This document shows, in pieces, positions 18,015 to 27,171 of a DNA stretch of 64,000 nt. Every line of letters begins with the position of its first letter. The first letter of the stretch is position 1. The position numbers were made by a program, and so were the translations under genes. The notes under the pieces are model-generated. The model worked only from the letters and a program-made list of their open reading frames with translations, did no database searches and was not told the origin of the DNA. The DNA is from Natrinema gelatinilyticum (GTDB taxonomy: Archaea > Halobacteriota > Halobacteria > Halobacteriales > Natrialbaceae). The stretch is taken from contig NZ_CP100756.1 of NCBI RefSeq assembly GCF_024266705.1, positions 2,232,001 through 2,296,000 of the forward strand, written 5' to 3'.

Positions 18015-19585
18015 CCGACCAACGTGAGGCCATCCGATCGAACGCGAAATACCTGCGAAATGTCCGGCCGATCGATCCTGACGAGATCTGTGAATACGTC
18101 GAGGGGACCCCCCACCCGGCTGTCGTCCGACAACACCTCCGAGAGGACGCGGCCGCCCTCGGCATCATCGAGCGCGAGGACGGCACCTTCGTTCCGGTCG
18201 GCGACGCCCCGGTTCGGCCCCGTCGAGAACCAGTGACGCGCGTCCCTGCCGAATACGAACGTCAGCTCGAGGAGGTGCTGGTCGACCGCTATGGGCCGAA
18301 CTGGTACGATGGGGCGTCCGGGGACCTGCTGCGGTCGACGATCCGCCGGTTCAAGGCCGACTACCTCGACGGCCGCGCGGTCGAGTACGACGAAGACGTC
18401 GCGGCAGGATACGCGATTTACCACCTGCCGGGTTACTACGCGGCGGTCCAGTACGCGCTCGACGACCTCGCCGATCGGAGTCTGCTGGGTCGGAACCTCC
18501 GGGTGCTGGACGTCGGTGCGGGCATCGGCGGCCCCGCACTCGGACTCTGTGACTACTTGCCGGACGACGCCTTGCTCGAGTACCACGCGATCGAACCGAG
18601 CGCCGCGGCGGACGTCCTCGAAGACATGTTCGCGTCGACGAGTCGAAACGTCCACGCGACGATTCACCGGACGACGGCGGAAGCGTTCGATCCGAGCGCG
18701 ACCGTCGGCGGCGCTGACGGGTCGGGCGATGGATTCGATCCCGCGGCGCCCGACGACGGCTTCGACCTCGTCCTCGCCTGTAACGTCCTGAGCGAACTCG
18801 ACGATCCTGTGGCGGTCACGCGGTCCGTCCTCGAGACGCTCGCGCCGGATGGGACGCTGCTGGCGATGTCACCCGCCGACAAGAACACCAGTATCGGGCT
18901 GCGAGCGGTGGAACGCGAACTCGAGGGCGAACGGATCTGGGACCCCGCGGAGAGCGGTGTTGACGTCGACTGCGATACCGTCGACGGGTCGGCCACCCAC
19001 CGTCTCGGCGCGGTGACCGTCTACGGCCCCACGGTTAGGCTCTGGCCCGGTGAAACCCCCTCGGACCGCGGCTGGTCGTTCGACGTTCGGCCGGACGTGG
19101 ACGTCCCGAGGTTCCAGCGGCGACTCGATGACGCCGCATCGGCCGACGAGGACCACGCGCCCGGCGAATTCGTCAACGTGGACGTTCAGTTTTCCTACTC
19201 GCTGCTCCGACTCGATGGCCGACGCCGGATCGATATGGCGCTCGAGACGGCCAAGTGGGCGAAGATGGCCGAGATGGGCCACCACGTCCCCAATCGGATC
19301 GATCTCGTCGCGGCCAAACTCAGCCGGTCACTGAGCGGAACCGACGGCCGCGGTCGTGACGCCACCCGCGGCAGATCGAACCCGCTGTTCAAGATCAGCG
19401 ACGGGAGCGAGGCACTCGAACACTACGCCGTTCTCACGAACGAGACCTCGCTGAACCGGCCGCTACTCGAGGCCGATTACGGCGAGGTCTGCTCGTTCGA
19501 AGGTGCCCTGGCACTCTGGAACGACGACGAGGAAGCCTACAACCTGGTCGTCGACGAGGAAACGATAGTCGACCGGATCGCCTGA
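18011..19585 (+). CDS. Rsm22-like / small-subunit rRNA methyltransferase family protein
   Basis: A 524-residue SAM-dependent methyltransferase with GTG start at 18011. The N-terminal 130 residues carry a helical part with REAIRSNAKYLRNVRP; the methyltransferase domain has motif I VLDVGAGIGGPALGLCDY near residue 165 and LVLACNVLSELDDP near residue 255. The C-terminal 200 residues contain no further known domain I recognise. In the Rsm22 family these proteins associate with the small ribosomal subunit; that is inferred here. It overlaps tyrA by four bases. Confidence 0.75.
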   Translation: MTDQREAIRSNAKYLRNVRPIDPDEICEYVEGTPHPAVVRQHLREDAAALGIIEREDGTFVPVGDAPVRPRREPVTRVPAEYERQLEEVLVDRYGPNWYDGASGDLLRSTIRRFKADYLDGRAVEYDEDVAAGYAIYHLPGYYAAVQYALDDLADRSLLGRNLRVLDVGAGIGGPALGLCDYLPDDALLEYHAIEPSAAADVLEDMFASTSRNVHATIHRTTAEAFDPSATVGGADGSGDGFDPAAPDDGFDLVLACNVLSELDDPVAVTRSVLETLAPDGTLLAMSPADKNTSIGLRAVERELEGERIWDPAESGVDVDCDTVDGSATHRLGAVTVYGPTVRLWPGETPSDRGWSFDVRPDVDVPRFQRRLDDAASADEDHAPGEFVNVDVQFSYSLLRLDGRRRIDMALETAKWAKMAEMGHHVPNRIDLVAAKLSRSLSGTDGRGRDATRGRSNPLFKISDGSEALEHYAVLTNETSLNRPLLEADYGEVCSFEGALALWNDDEEAYNLVVDEETIVDRIA

Positions 19586-19673
19586 TCAACGAGGCGATGG
19601 TCGACTGGACCGCCTCGAACCGCAGACTGACAAAAACGGTGGGCTTTTCGCATTGCCGTTCGACCGACGTGAT

Positions 19674-20480
19674 ATGAGCGACGACCTCGAGATCCTGTTG
19701 ACCAACGACGACGGGATCGGAAGCACCGGTATCAGGGCGCTGTACGATGCCCTCTCCGAATACGCCAACGTGACCGTCGTCGCCCCCGCCGGAGATCGAA
19801 GCGCAAGTGGTCGATCGCTCTCGCACGAGGTCGAAGTCGACGACCACGAACTGGGCTACGCAGTCTACGGGACACCCGCGGACTGCGTCGTTGCCGGCCT
19901 CGCCGAACTCGGCCCCTTTCCGGACCTCGTCGTCGCCGGCTGTAACAGGGGTGCAAACCTCGGCGAGTACGTCCTCGGCCGGTCCGGAACGATCAGTGCC
20001 GCCGTCGAAGCGGCGTTCTTCGATGTCCCTTCGATCGCGACGTCGTTGTACGTGCCGGTCGACGACACGCCGTTCACAGCGGTCGACGTGACGGCCGACG
20101 ACTACACCGAAGCGACCCGGGTGACGACCTACCTCGCGGATCGCGCACTCGAGGCTGGCGTGTTCGATCACGCCGCGTATCTCAACGTCAACGTGCCGCT
20201 ACCGGACAGCGAACCCGCGCCTATCGAGATCACGCGTCCCTCGAAACGCTACGATATGGACGCCGAACGCGATGGCGGCCACGTCTCGCTCCACGATCGG
20301 GTCTGGGACGATATGGATCCGGATTCGATTCCCGACCCGGTCGGCACCGACCGCCGGGCTATCGTCGAAGGTCGCATCAGCGTTTCGCCGTTGACGGCCC
20401 CCCATTCGACGAACCACCACGAAGCGCTCGACTCGCTCGCGGAAACCTACCGGGAATTCGTCGGGGCGACCGGCAGATGA
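19674..20480 (+). CDS. surE: 5'/3'-nucleotidase SurE
   Basis: A 268-residue phosphatase that dephosphorylates nucleoside monophosphates. The metal-binding motif ILLTNDDGIGSTGIRAL is at the start, followed by VVAPAGDRSASGRSLS and the active-site loop VAGCNRGANLGEYVLGRSGT. The length and order match archaeal SurE. The ATG at 19674 puts LTNDDG within the first 20 residues; an ATG at 19653 is also in frame. Confidence 0.93.
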   Translation: MSDDLEILLTNDDGIGSTGIRALYDALSEYANVTVVAPAGDRSASGRSLSHEVEVDDHELGYAVYGTPADCVVAGLAELGPFPDLVVAGCNRGANLGEYVLGRSGTISAAVEAAFFDVPSIATSLYVPVDDTPFTAVDVTADDYTEATRVTTYLADRALEAGVFDHAAYLNVNVPLPDSEPAPIEITRPSKRYDMDAERDGGHVSLHDRVWDDMDPDSIPDPVGTDRRAIVEGRISVSPLTAPHSTNHHEALDSLAETYREFVGATGR

Positions 20481-20856
20481 CGGCCGTGACGATCGGACAG
20501 CATGCACCGAACGATACGTTCGGTATCAGACGCGTCGATCGCGACCCCCGGTCGTCGCCGCTCGAACGCTCGCGAGCGGCCTCGGTGAACCCGATCGACG
20601 GAAGGCGGTGGCCCCTGTCGATTACAGACCGAGGGGGCGTCGGGCCGACCGTTCGCGATCGCGTCAGTCTGCGAGCCTGTCGGTCGCCGAAAGTGATAAC
20701 TAACTTGCGACCTGCAAGGACGGTTCTAATCGCCGGCGGAACCGTCAAAATAGTCGCAACGTAACCAAGGGAAACTAAGTGTATAATATATGGATCACAA
20801 AATCAAGGTAGGTGGGCGTTCAAGCTGTGGTAGTTCCAACGGAGCGTGATACACGA
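20481..20856. other. Intergenic region upstream of the wHTH gene
   Basis: Gene-free by my reading. A TATA box sits at 20782-20790 (TATAATATA) about 70 bases before the wHTH start, with a purine-rich BRE-like stretch immediately upstream. A short inverted repeat at about 20509-20525 (GAACGATACGTTC) is the only other structure. Confidence 0.5.
20782..20790 (+). promoter_or_regulatory. TATA box of the wHTH gene
   Basis: TATAATATA preceded by a purine-rich stretch is a good archaeal promoter. A start near 20815 would give a leader of about 40 bases to the ATG at 20857, unlike the leaderless genes usual in haloarchaea. Confidence 0.5.
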
Positions 20857-21252
20857 ATGGTATTCAGTGCACTCTGGGCGCGCCTCTCGTCTTTCTGGAG
20901 CAGTTCGACTGACGAATCCACATCGAACGAGTCTGCGACATCGTCGACCGAGGACCAGGATGTTGACGACGAGGACGAAACGTTAAGCTATGCAGAACAG
21001 ATCGAATACGGTGTCGACGAACGCGAACTACCCGACGAAGATAAAATTCTCAGGCTACTTGTCAAACGCGGCGGACGGGTCGATCAAACCACGATCCGTG
21101 ACGAAACCGAGTGGTCACAAGACCGACTCGAGGCCGTCATCGATCGGATGGAGGACGACAACCAGATCAGCGCAATTACGGTCGGCCGCAAGCGCGTGAT
21201 CTGCCGGCGTGGCTTCGAGCCGAAGGGGTACCGGGGCCACCTCAACGAATAG
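20857..21252 (+). CDS. Winged-helix DNA-binding protein
   Basis: A 131-residue protein with a Ser/Glu-rich N-terminal linker (residues 14-50) and a C-terminal winged helix. The helix-turn-helix is RLLVKRGGRVDQTTIRDETE followed by WSQDRLEAVIDRMEDDNQIS, with the wing VGRKRVICRRGFEP. This is the haloarchaeal MarR-like domain often seen alone or fused to membrane segments. The first 12 residues (FSALWARLSSFW) are hydrophobic and may touch the membrane. Function unknown. Confidence 0.8.
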   Translation: MVFSALWARLSSFWSSSTDESTSNESATSSTEDQDVDDEDETLSYAEQIEYGVDERELPDEDKILRLLVKRGGRVDQTTIRDETEWSQDRLEAVIDRMEDDNQISAITVGRKRVICRRGFEPKGYRGHLNE

Positions 21253-21458
21253 CATTGCGCACCCGTACACGAGTCCCGCAAAGACATCCACTGCTCAGGA
21301 GTACGCTCTGGCTCGAACGACGGCCGTACCTGCGACGTGCCGCAGACGCTCTACTCGAAGCGCCGACGTCTTCACGTCGTGGATCGGTAGCGACCCCTGC
21401 GACGCGGACCACGTCCGCTGACCAATACGTTTAAGCGAACCGCTCGAGACCATCGGGC

Positions 21459-21587
21459 ATGGTCTCGGACGAGTTCCTCGACGGAGAATCGCTTACCGGC
21501 CGGCAAGCAGCGCTCGTCTTCGCCGGCTTCCTCAGCCTCATAATCCTCTCCGGAGTTCTACTGGTGCTTCTGCGAGGCGTGTTCTGA
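21459..21587 (+). CDS. 42-residue single-pass membrane protein
   Basis: A very small open frame: an acidic head (MVSDEFLDGESLTGRQ) followed by one hydrophobic segment (AALVFAGFLSLIILSGVLLV) and LLRGVF. It is preceded by an AT-rich promoter-like stretch (ATACGTTTAAGCG) about 30 bases upstream, consistent with a leaderless transcript. No family recognised. Confidence 0.55.
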   Translation: MVSDEFLDGESLTGRQAALVFAGFLSLIILSGVLLVLLRGVF

Positions 21588-21983
21588 CGGCGCTACAAGT
21601 TCCCGCGTTTTTGGAGTACGGCTCTCGACCCGGCTCGACCGGCTGGATCCGTCGGTAGAGCGCTCGTCGAATAGATGACGATTCCGAGGGCGATGCCACC
21701 GAGAGGCCCGACGGCGGACTCGACGGTCCCATCTCGAGTTCGCCACGTCTACCACGACGGAAGTGGCCCACCTCGAGGGCCCGTCGTTCGACCGACCAAA
21801 GACCACGGCCGACTATCGAAACCACCACTTCCGCCGCTTCTGCGGGAGTCGTTCCATCGGCCGAGACTGACTGATGGCCGATCTTCAAGCCGTGCGAACT
21901 GAACCAGCAACAGGAGATTCAATATACTTATTAATAATTCTAATAACTACGCGCCCGTAAGATACACACGGAGGGAGTGACCG
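21588..21983. other. Gene-free region
   Basis: No convincing coding frame. The right end is AT-rich (TACTTATTAATAATTCTAATAA around 21924) and provides the promoter of the zinc-ribbon gene at 21984. Confidence 0.45.
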
Positions 21984-22142
21984 ATGGGTGCATTCAAAGT
22001 ACTGCGAAAGAGAACCTGCAGAACGGGGTCAGCTCGCATCACGGCGCTTCACGAGTGTCGAAACTGCGGCAAAAAGCTCTCGCCGGACGTCGACACGTGT
22101 TCCACCTGTGGATCACAGGAGATTGCACATTACGAATTCTGA
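21984..22142 (+). CDS. Small zinc-ribbon protein
   Basis: A 52-residue basic protein. Two cysteine pairs, CRNCGKK and CSTCGSQE, 15 residues apart, make a classic zinc ribbon of the kind abundant in haloarchaea. The N-terminal part (FKVLRKRTCRTGSARIT) is basic and may contact nucleic acid. A good AT-rich promoter lies just upstream. No partner is evident. Confidence 0.75.
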   Translation: MGAFKVLRKRTCRTGSARITALHECRNCGKKLSPDVDTCSTCGSQEIAHYEF

Positions 22143-22408
22143 ACGGCCAACCCGGCCAGTTCGGGAGAGTGTCCGTCCGCGCCCTCGCCGCCGTGATCGT
22201 CCTTTTGAGTGTTCGCCTTCTCGAGCGGACTCGGACTGTGAGTCCGCTCGGTGAAGCGCTCGTCGAATACTACGCCACCTGTCGGGGGCTATCGGTAGTA
22301 CCCCTCTTCTGCCAGGACTCGAGTGCGAGGCGTCGCTGGAGACCCCTCCGAATCTGACGACTCGATTTCGCCCGACGACCTCCCCGCGTTTCCACTGGAG
22401 GACTGCTC

Positions 22409-22528
22409 TTACGCCGCTCGTTGTCGCGGATCGAATAAGGCGCAGTTGGGACACCACACGGACCCGTCGGTCCGCACGATCCGTTTGCCACTACAGTTGG
22501 CACAGCGCTCTTCGGCATAATCTGCCAT
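22409..22528 (-). CDS. Very small zinc-finger protein
   Basis: A 39-residue protein with CANCSGK and CPNCALF, two CxxC knuckles 15 residues apart; the rest is short and charged. The ATG at 22528 is preceded by AT-rich sequence (TCAATCCCTCATCCC... on the minus strand). It is convergent with the zinc-ribbon gene at 21984. Such micro-proteins of 30-60 residues are a known haloarchaeal class with regulatory roles. Confidence 0.7.
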   Translation of the reverse strand: MADYAEERCANCSGKRIVRTDGSVWCPNCALFDPRQRAA

Positions 22529-22615
22529 ACTGCCGGGGATGAGGGATTGATCATTATGGGTATTTCGGTAATCCCGGATTCGGTGTCGTCTGACCGTCTC
22601 GCGTTCCGATACGTC

Positions 22616-22700
22616 TCATACGGACTACTGTAAGTCATTGCCGGTGCAACCGCGACCGTCCTGTGGGTGCACCGGTACATCGGTACAGCAGACCGTATCA
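22616..22700 (-). repeat. 85-bp palindromic repeat, copy B
   Basis: Second member of the 85-bp family, in inverted orientation relative to copy A and about 95% identical to it. The termini TCATACGG and CCGTATCA and the inner arms CCGGTGCAACCG and GGGTGCACCGG are retained. It lies in gene-free DNA between the micro zinc-finger gene and IS605 debris. Confidence 0.9.
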
Positions 22701-23244
22701 GACATCGTCCGTCTCCTGCTCCGGTTCCCGGTGGTACCTCCCCGACGGACGCCAATCTCGGTCGGTCGGCGGCATTCACAGCCGCGAACGCGATTCGAAT
22801 ACTCGCAGACAGGACCGTGATGATACCGTTGGTATCTGATTCCAACCGGCAGAGATACTGGACGGGGTTGATATCGTCTACGTCGAAATACGCAGTCGTC
22901 GCGCGGCCCGCTGCGCGACGCTGGCTAAATCGTTGAAGGCTCGTGAGGTGCGACTCCGTCGATTCGTCGGCACCCGATTCCAACTGATTGGGAATCGGGG
23001 TGGCGTTGATATCACTCGATCCGAAACACACGGTTGTCGCGTGACATGCGACGCGCGACAGTGACCCAACATCGCACACCTACCCACCCACCTGCACACC
23101 AGTCTCCCCACCAATCCACCACTTTCCCCGCTTTCTTCCCGTCTCCCACTGTTCGTCATCCGTCTTTGAACCCGGCGTTCGCCTCCTCCCATGGGTTTTC
23201 GACCGCGCCTTCGACTGCGGATTATAGAGATACGAGGAGAATAT

Positions 23245-23738
23245 CCGCGCGTTTAGGCGCGGGATGAATTCGACAACTCGGGCGGAATCCACGCTTCGAT
23301 GACCAGTCCGAGATTTCTTTTCCATACATTGAAGTGGGAAGCAACCCTCTGAGAGCGGAGGAATCAGGCAGGGAATAGAGTGATTCCCGCCAGTCCGACG
23401 ATGGCGGCCTGGCCGCCCCAAGCAATCAGACAATAATCGGAACCAGTCGATGACCGCCCATCCCTCACAGGGGTGACGCGGAGTTGACTGCTGGAAGCAC
23501 CACGGAAGTAACTCCGAGTCTGTCGAAGCCCACTCGAGCCTCGCCGGGCACAACCAACCACGAGGGTCGAACACGGCCGAGGATAGGAGTACCGGGGGCT
23601 TGGCACTCCCAGCAGTCCCACCCGCCACAGTCCGTGACCCCCGCACGGATTCCCACCGTGTCGGGGGTCGGTGGAACTGCACACCTGAAATCTCCACCGC
23701 TCAGGATTCCTCCGCGTGAACGCGGAGGAGGATGTCAA
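23245..23738 (+). mobile_element. IS200/IS605-type remnant with right-end hairpin and omega-RNA-like 3' part
   Basis: A short element with no complete transposase. The left side has a hairpin CCGCGC-GTTTAG-GCGCGG at 23245-23262. The right side has stacked hairpins ending in TCCTCCGCG-TGAA-CGCGGAGGA (23708-23729) followed by GGATGTCAA, which closely resembles the right end of TnpB-carrying IS605 elements. A GC-rich open frame (23477-23719) that stops inside the right-end hairpin looks like a TnpB C-terminal tail, and an in-frame TGA (23474-23476) separates it from weaker coding sequence upstream. tnpA and the catalytic TnpB domain are missing. The boundary on the left is uncertain. Confidence 0.5.
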
Positions 23739-24085
23739 CCGTGCCTCTCTCGAGACCGATAGCAATTAGCACTCGCGCTGGTTGAGAGGGAGACGACGAG
23801 AACGATGCCGCCGATCACGTTCACGAGGGTTTCGGGTCGCCACTCACAACGGTTGTAGATTCCGATTTTCGGACGGACGTTCTCGAGTCGAAACTGCGAG
23901 TGACGAATCTTCGAAACGACGGAACCCTGTCTACGAATCCCATCTTCGAGAACGATTCGACGAAGACGGACATTTACAAGCGGTCGAGGCGAATGCCACG
24001 GGGCTTGACCCCGAGGCATTTCACCGATACACTTCGTCGATTCCCAGCCGACAGTTTATTTATCTCCACTGAACGATCGCTGCGT

Positions 24086-24553
24086 ATGGAGCAGGTGACC
24101 CTCGACGAGGTCGATCGGTGGATGAGTCCGGCACGGAGCAAACGTTCGCTCTCGAACGCACTCGGAGCCGAGCACCTCGCAGTGAACCACTACGTGCTCG
24201 AGCCCGGCGAGAGCTTCGGATTCGGGTATCACCGCCACCCCAATCAGGAAGAACTCTTCTACGTGCTCGAGGGGACGGCAACGTTCGAAACGGAGGACGG
24301 CGACGTGACCGTCAGCGCGGAGGGCGCGATCCGTTTTGCGCCCGGCGAATGGCAACTCGGCCGCAACGAAACTGACGAGCGGGTCGTGGCGCTCGCACTC
24401 GGCGCACCCGCCGACGCCGACGATGCGGACATTCTCCGGACGTGTCCCGACTGTGGCGAGCGCCGGCCGGTCCGCATCGAACCGACCGCTGACCGCGATG
24501 CCCTCGTTGCCATCTGTGAAGAGTGCGGTGCAGAGACGGTGCGCCACTCCTAA
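24086..24553 (+). CDS. Cupin-domain protein with C-terminal zinc ribbon
   Basis: A 155-residue protein. The cupin barrel covers residues 10-105, with metal-binding motif residues in GYHRHPNQEELFYVLEGTA and the second motif ending FAPGEWQLGRN. A zinc ribbon follows: CPDCGERRP and CEECGAETVRH. The combination suggests a metal- or ligand-sensing protein. The ATG at 24086 is inside a longer open frame; upstream sequence to 23900 belongs to a decayed fragment (24000 region) and is not part of the protein. Confidence 0.85.
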   Translation: MEQVTLDEVDRWMSPARSKRSLSNALGAEHLAVNHYVLEPGESFGFGYHRHPNQEELFYVLEGTATFETEDGDVTVSAEGAIRFAPGEWQLGRNETDERVVALALGAPADADDADILRTCPDCGERRPVRIEPTADRDALVAICEECGAETVRHS

Positions 24554-24694
24554 CGGTCACTCTCGTACCCCTGTGTCCGCGAACCCTGTATCCTCGCGGA
24601 CATCCAGTTTGCGGTACGTACAGGCACCGACCGTGACAGTCGGGTAAATGGATAGCTCCGAATAGCTATTGCAAGCGCCAGCTATCTTACTCGT

Positions 24695-25309
24695 ATGAAG
24701 CGTCGAACATTCCTTGCGACCGTAGGGAGCACGTCGACGCTGGTAGTGACGGGGTGTGCGGGCAGTGGCAATTCGGCCGTCGAAGAAACCGCCGATGTCG
24801 TGATGAGCGATTCCCAGTTCGATCCGCGGAATATCCACGCTGACGCAGGCTCAACGGTCACCTGGACGAACGAGGACGAGACCCGCCATACAGTCACAGC
24901 AGCCTCGGATAACTGGACCAAAGACAGCGATGTCGACGGTGGTGAGGAGACGACGCACACGTTCGAGGAAAGCGGCGTGTACGACGTGTACTGCACCGTC
25001 CACGGCGACGCCGACCTTTCGGGAATGAGTATGAAGGTGGGCATCGGTGACGCCACCATCGGAAGTCCGCTCGGAAGCGACTCCGACGAAGATGGCTATT
25101 ACTGGGGAACGGCAGGTCCACTCCCGAGGCTTCTTTTCCCCTCCGTAGCATGCACTGCGATGAAGCTAGTGGCTGCGAATTGCGGGAGAGTTGGACGGGC
25201 AACCGAGAGCAGTGTTCCTCCTACGGAGCGACCAGCAGCCAGTGAGAAACGAGATATTTATTCACTATCGTTCCCTTTTGAAAGATTCACACCGTTCAAC
25301 GTGATCTGA
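24695..25309 (+). CDS. Blue copper (halocyanin-like) lipoprotein with run-on C-terminus
   Basis: A Tat lipoprotein with RRTFLATVG and lipobox VTGC, and one cupredoxin domain (residues 30-125). Copper ligands are visible as His in TRHTVTA and Cys, His and Met in YCTVHGDADLSGMSM. Homologous proteins normally end shortly after the sequence DSDEDGYY; here the frame continues for about 70 more residues with no similarity and poor codon usage, up to FTPFNVI. I read the tail as a lost stop codon or a fusion with decayed DNA. It stands alone; partner enzyme unknown. Confidence 0.8.
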   Translation: MKRRTFLATVGSTSTLVVTGCAGSGNSAVEETADVVMSDSQFDPRNIHADAGSTVTWTNEDETRHTVTAASDNWTKDSDVDGGEETTHTFEESGVYDVYCTVHGDADLSGMSMKVGIGDATIGSPLGSDSDEDGYYWGTAGPLPRLLFPSVACTAMKLVAANCGRVGRATESSVPPTERPAASEKRDIYSLSFPFERFTPFNVI

Positions 25310-26112
25310 TCGATTGGATCGGACGCATCCTCGTCGTGGCGGTACTCGTCTCCGTAACCACAGTCGCTATTGGATTCCTGCTGAATGTATTCCGGATGGC
25401 TCTGCATCCAGTACTTACGGTGCTCCTCGGCGAGGTCATCGTCTGCGGACGTTTGGGTATGCTACTATCGTCATACGGAGGAATCCTTCCGGCAACAGCG
25501 ATAGGAGCACGCTCATTTCTTCGAAGTCACTCGTGGAATCATCGTTCAGTTCACATCAGTACGTATCGTCGTGTCCGAGAACCGGTCCTCGAGGCCGTTT
25601 TCACTTGGACAGCGACTGGTCTGTCTGTGGACTGTCCGATCGTTCGTGTTCTGTAGCGTCGAAACTGCGACTCGAGGACACTCGATTCGGTACGTACAGG
25701 TGATGTACGTATCGCTCATGCACGGACTGTCGTCGACGCGACCGAGTTGGACACCACGTCACGAGAGTCGTTTCGACAGAAAGCGACACGTCGGGTCATC
25801 GCCGCCCGATTTCAGGGAGGTTGGGAAACGGCCCTGTCTTTGTAAGTACTATAGCCATAGCTGTTGACGACGTACGCCTTCCGCCGGGGCACAATGGCAA
25901 CCCGCTGCCACCATCGTCTCGTGTCGTCATAGCCTGCCCCGGCCCTGTTGACGGCACCGGCGATCCAGTACCACAGCGCTCACCGGCAACTGGTATCACG
26001 GCCTCGCCGTCGGGAGTAACGGGTTCCACTCGCACGGAGGCGAACGCGATAAACGGTTCTCCTGTTGCACCTTCACCGCGACAACCGCCAAAATCTGTCG
26101 AAATAGCGGTCG
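25310..26112. other. Gene-free region with possible decayed membrane-protein fragment
   Basis: No intact gene. Between about 25310 and 25500 one frame reads as a hydrophobic stretch (RILVVAVLVSVTTVAIGFLL, then ALHPVLTVLLGEVIVCG), suggesting the remains of a membrane protein. The rest of the region has no coding signs, and the right end carries the tail of the blue copper gene on the minus strand. Confidence 0.35.
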
Positions 26113-26694
26113 TTAGCCGGTCATGTTCCCGCCGGTCTGATTGCCAGTCTCGTTTCCGCCGGTCTCGTTTCCGCCGGTCTCGTTTCCGCCGCCACCGCCG
26201 CCGCCTCCGACCTGAATATCGCCAACCATCGTCGTCGGGTGGACCTGGCAGATGTACGTGGTCATCTCGCTGCTGGCCTCGAACTCGAGCCACTGGTCTT
26301 CGGGTTCGGTGACGACTTCCGTCGCGAGGTCGTCGACGACCTCGTCGTTTTCGCCGCGGATTTCGATGTTGTGCCGGGCGCCGTCGCCGGTCGTCCAGCC
26401 GATCTCGTAGGTTTCTCCCTCCTGGAGGATGAGCGTCGGGTTCTCCGCGTCCGCGATCGAGTCGGGTGCGATCCCGAGCCAGCCGGATGTCTGCCCGTCG
26501 AACTCGATCTGCGTGCCGGGTTCGATCTCCACGCCGCCGGCACCACCGTTACCGCCGTTGCCGCCGTTGCCGCCGTTGCCGCCGTTGCCGTTACCGCCGC
26601 CGCCACCGCAGCCAGCGACTAACGCCGTCGACGTCGCGACACCTGTTAGCTTGAGCATTCGCCGTCGAGATACGGACTCATCGTGTGCCATCAT
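26113..26694 (-). CDS. Blue copper-like lipoprotein with Gly-rich linker and NETGG repeats
   Basis: A 193-residue Tat lipoprotein (RRRMLKLTG, lipobox VAGC) with a long Gly/Asn linker made of repeated GGNGGNGG. The cupredoxin domain follows, with His in ARHNIEIR and Cys, His and Met in YICQVHPTTMVG. The C-terminus ends in four NETGG repeats, which are unusual and look like N-glycosylation sites (N-x-T). The start is ATG at 26694 or 26691. It has the opposite orientation to the other copper proteins and no redox enzyme beside it. Confidence 0.88.
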   Translation of the reverse strand: MMAHDESVSRRRMLKLTGVATSTALVAGCGGGGGNGNGGNGGNGGNGGNGGAGGVEIEPGTQIEFDGQTSGWLGIAPDSIADAENPTLILQEGETYEIGWTTGDGARHNIEIRGENDEVVDDLATEVVTEPEDQWLEFEASSEMTTYICQVHPTTMVGDIQVGGGGGGGGNETGGNETGGNETGNQTGGNMTG

Positions 26695-27171
26695 TCCTGT
26701 TTAGAACGCAACACGAATAGTCAGATACCCGTCTATTGCATGGGTATCAAGTTCGAACCGGTAGTTACCTCGCTGAGCTTGACCGATATCCGATCGCAAT
26801 TTTAGATCTAGAGATGCTGTCCAGTGCGCGTCTGTACGTAGCGTGCGTTCCATGTCCAAGAATTCGATGAGAGTCGGACGGAATCGCCCTGATTTTCCCC
26901 TCGAGCACCACCGACAGAACGAGATTTCCGGCGGTTCGTGTCCGGGATGCAGGCAACCCTGCCGTCCTCAATTTGAAACGGCACGAGCACCGAGACGACG
27001 TGATGTCTGCCTGAGTCAGGTCGACGGAGAACAGATGCTCGAGGCTTCCGAACCCGATGCTATGGCAGCGCGCTACTACCAGTTTCTTCTCGTTCGCTCA
27101 AACGGTCCGTCCACCAACTCGACCGCCGCTCTCTGTAGAAGGACTAAGCTGGTTGCCACCCTAGCTAGCAC
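26695..27171. other. Gene-free region upstream of the ArsR-like regulator
   Basis: I see no gene. The short open frames are not supported by start signals or domains. Promoter elements for the regulator at 27172 must lie in the last 60 bases. Confidence 0.4.

Noticed and set aside
22270..23079. Minus-strand open frame of 269 residues through repeat copy B
   Set aside because: It runs across the 85-bp repeat and the micro zinc-finger gene in a different frame, and its composition is not protein-like.
24000..24030. Rho-independent-like terminator (hairpin around CGGGGCTTGACCCCG)
   Set aside because: There is no following T-run, and the same sequence recurs as part of decayed coding fragments at 31880 and 33150.
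26524..26606. Possible CRISPR-like or minisatellite array (repeated GCCGTTGCC)
   Set aside because: It is the coding sequence of the Gly/Asn linker in the copper protein, with no spacers.
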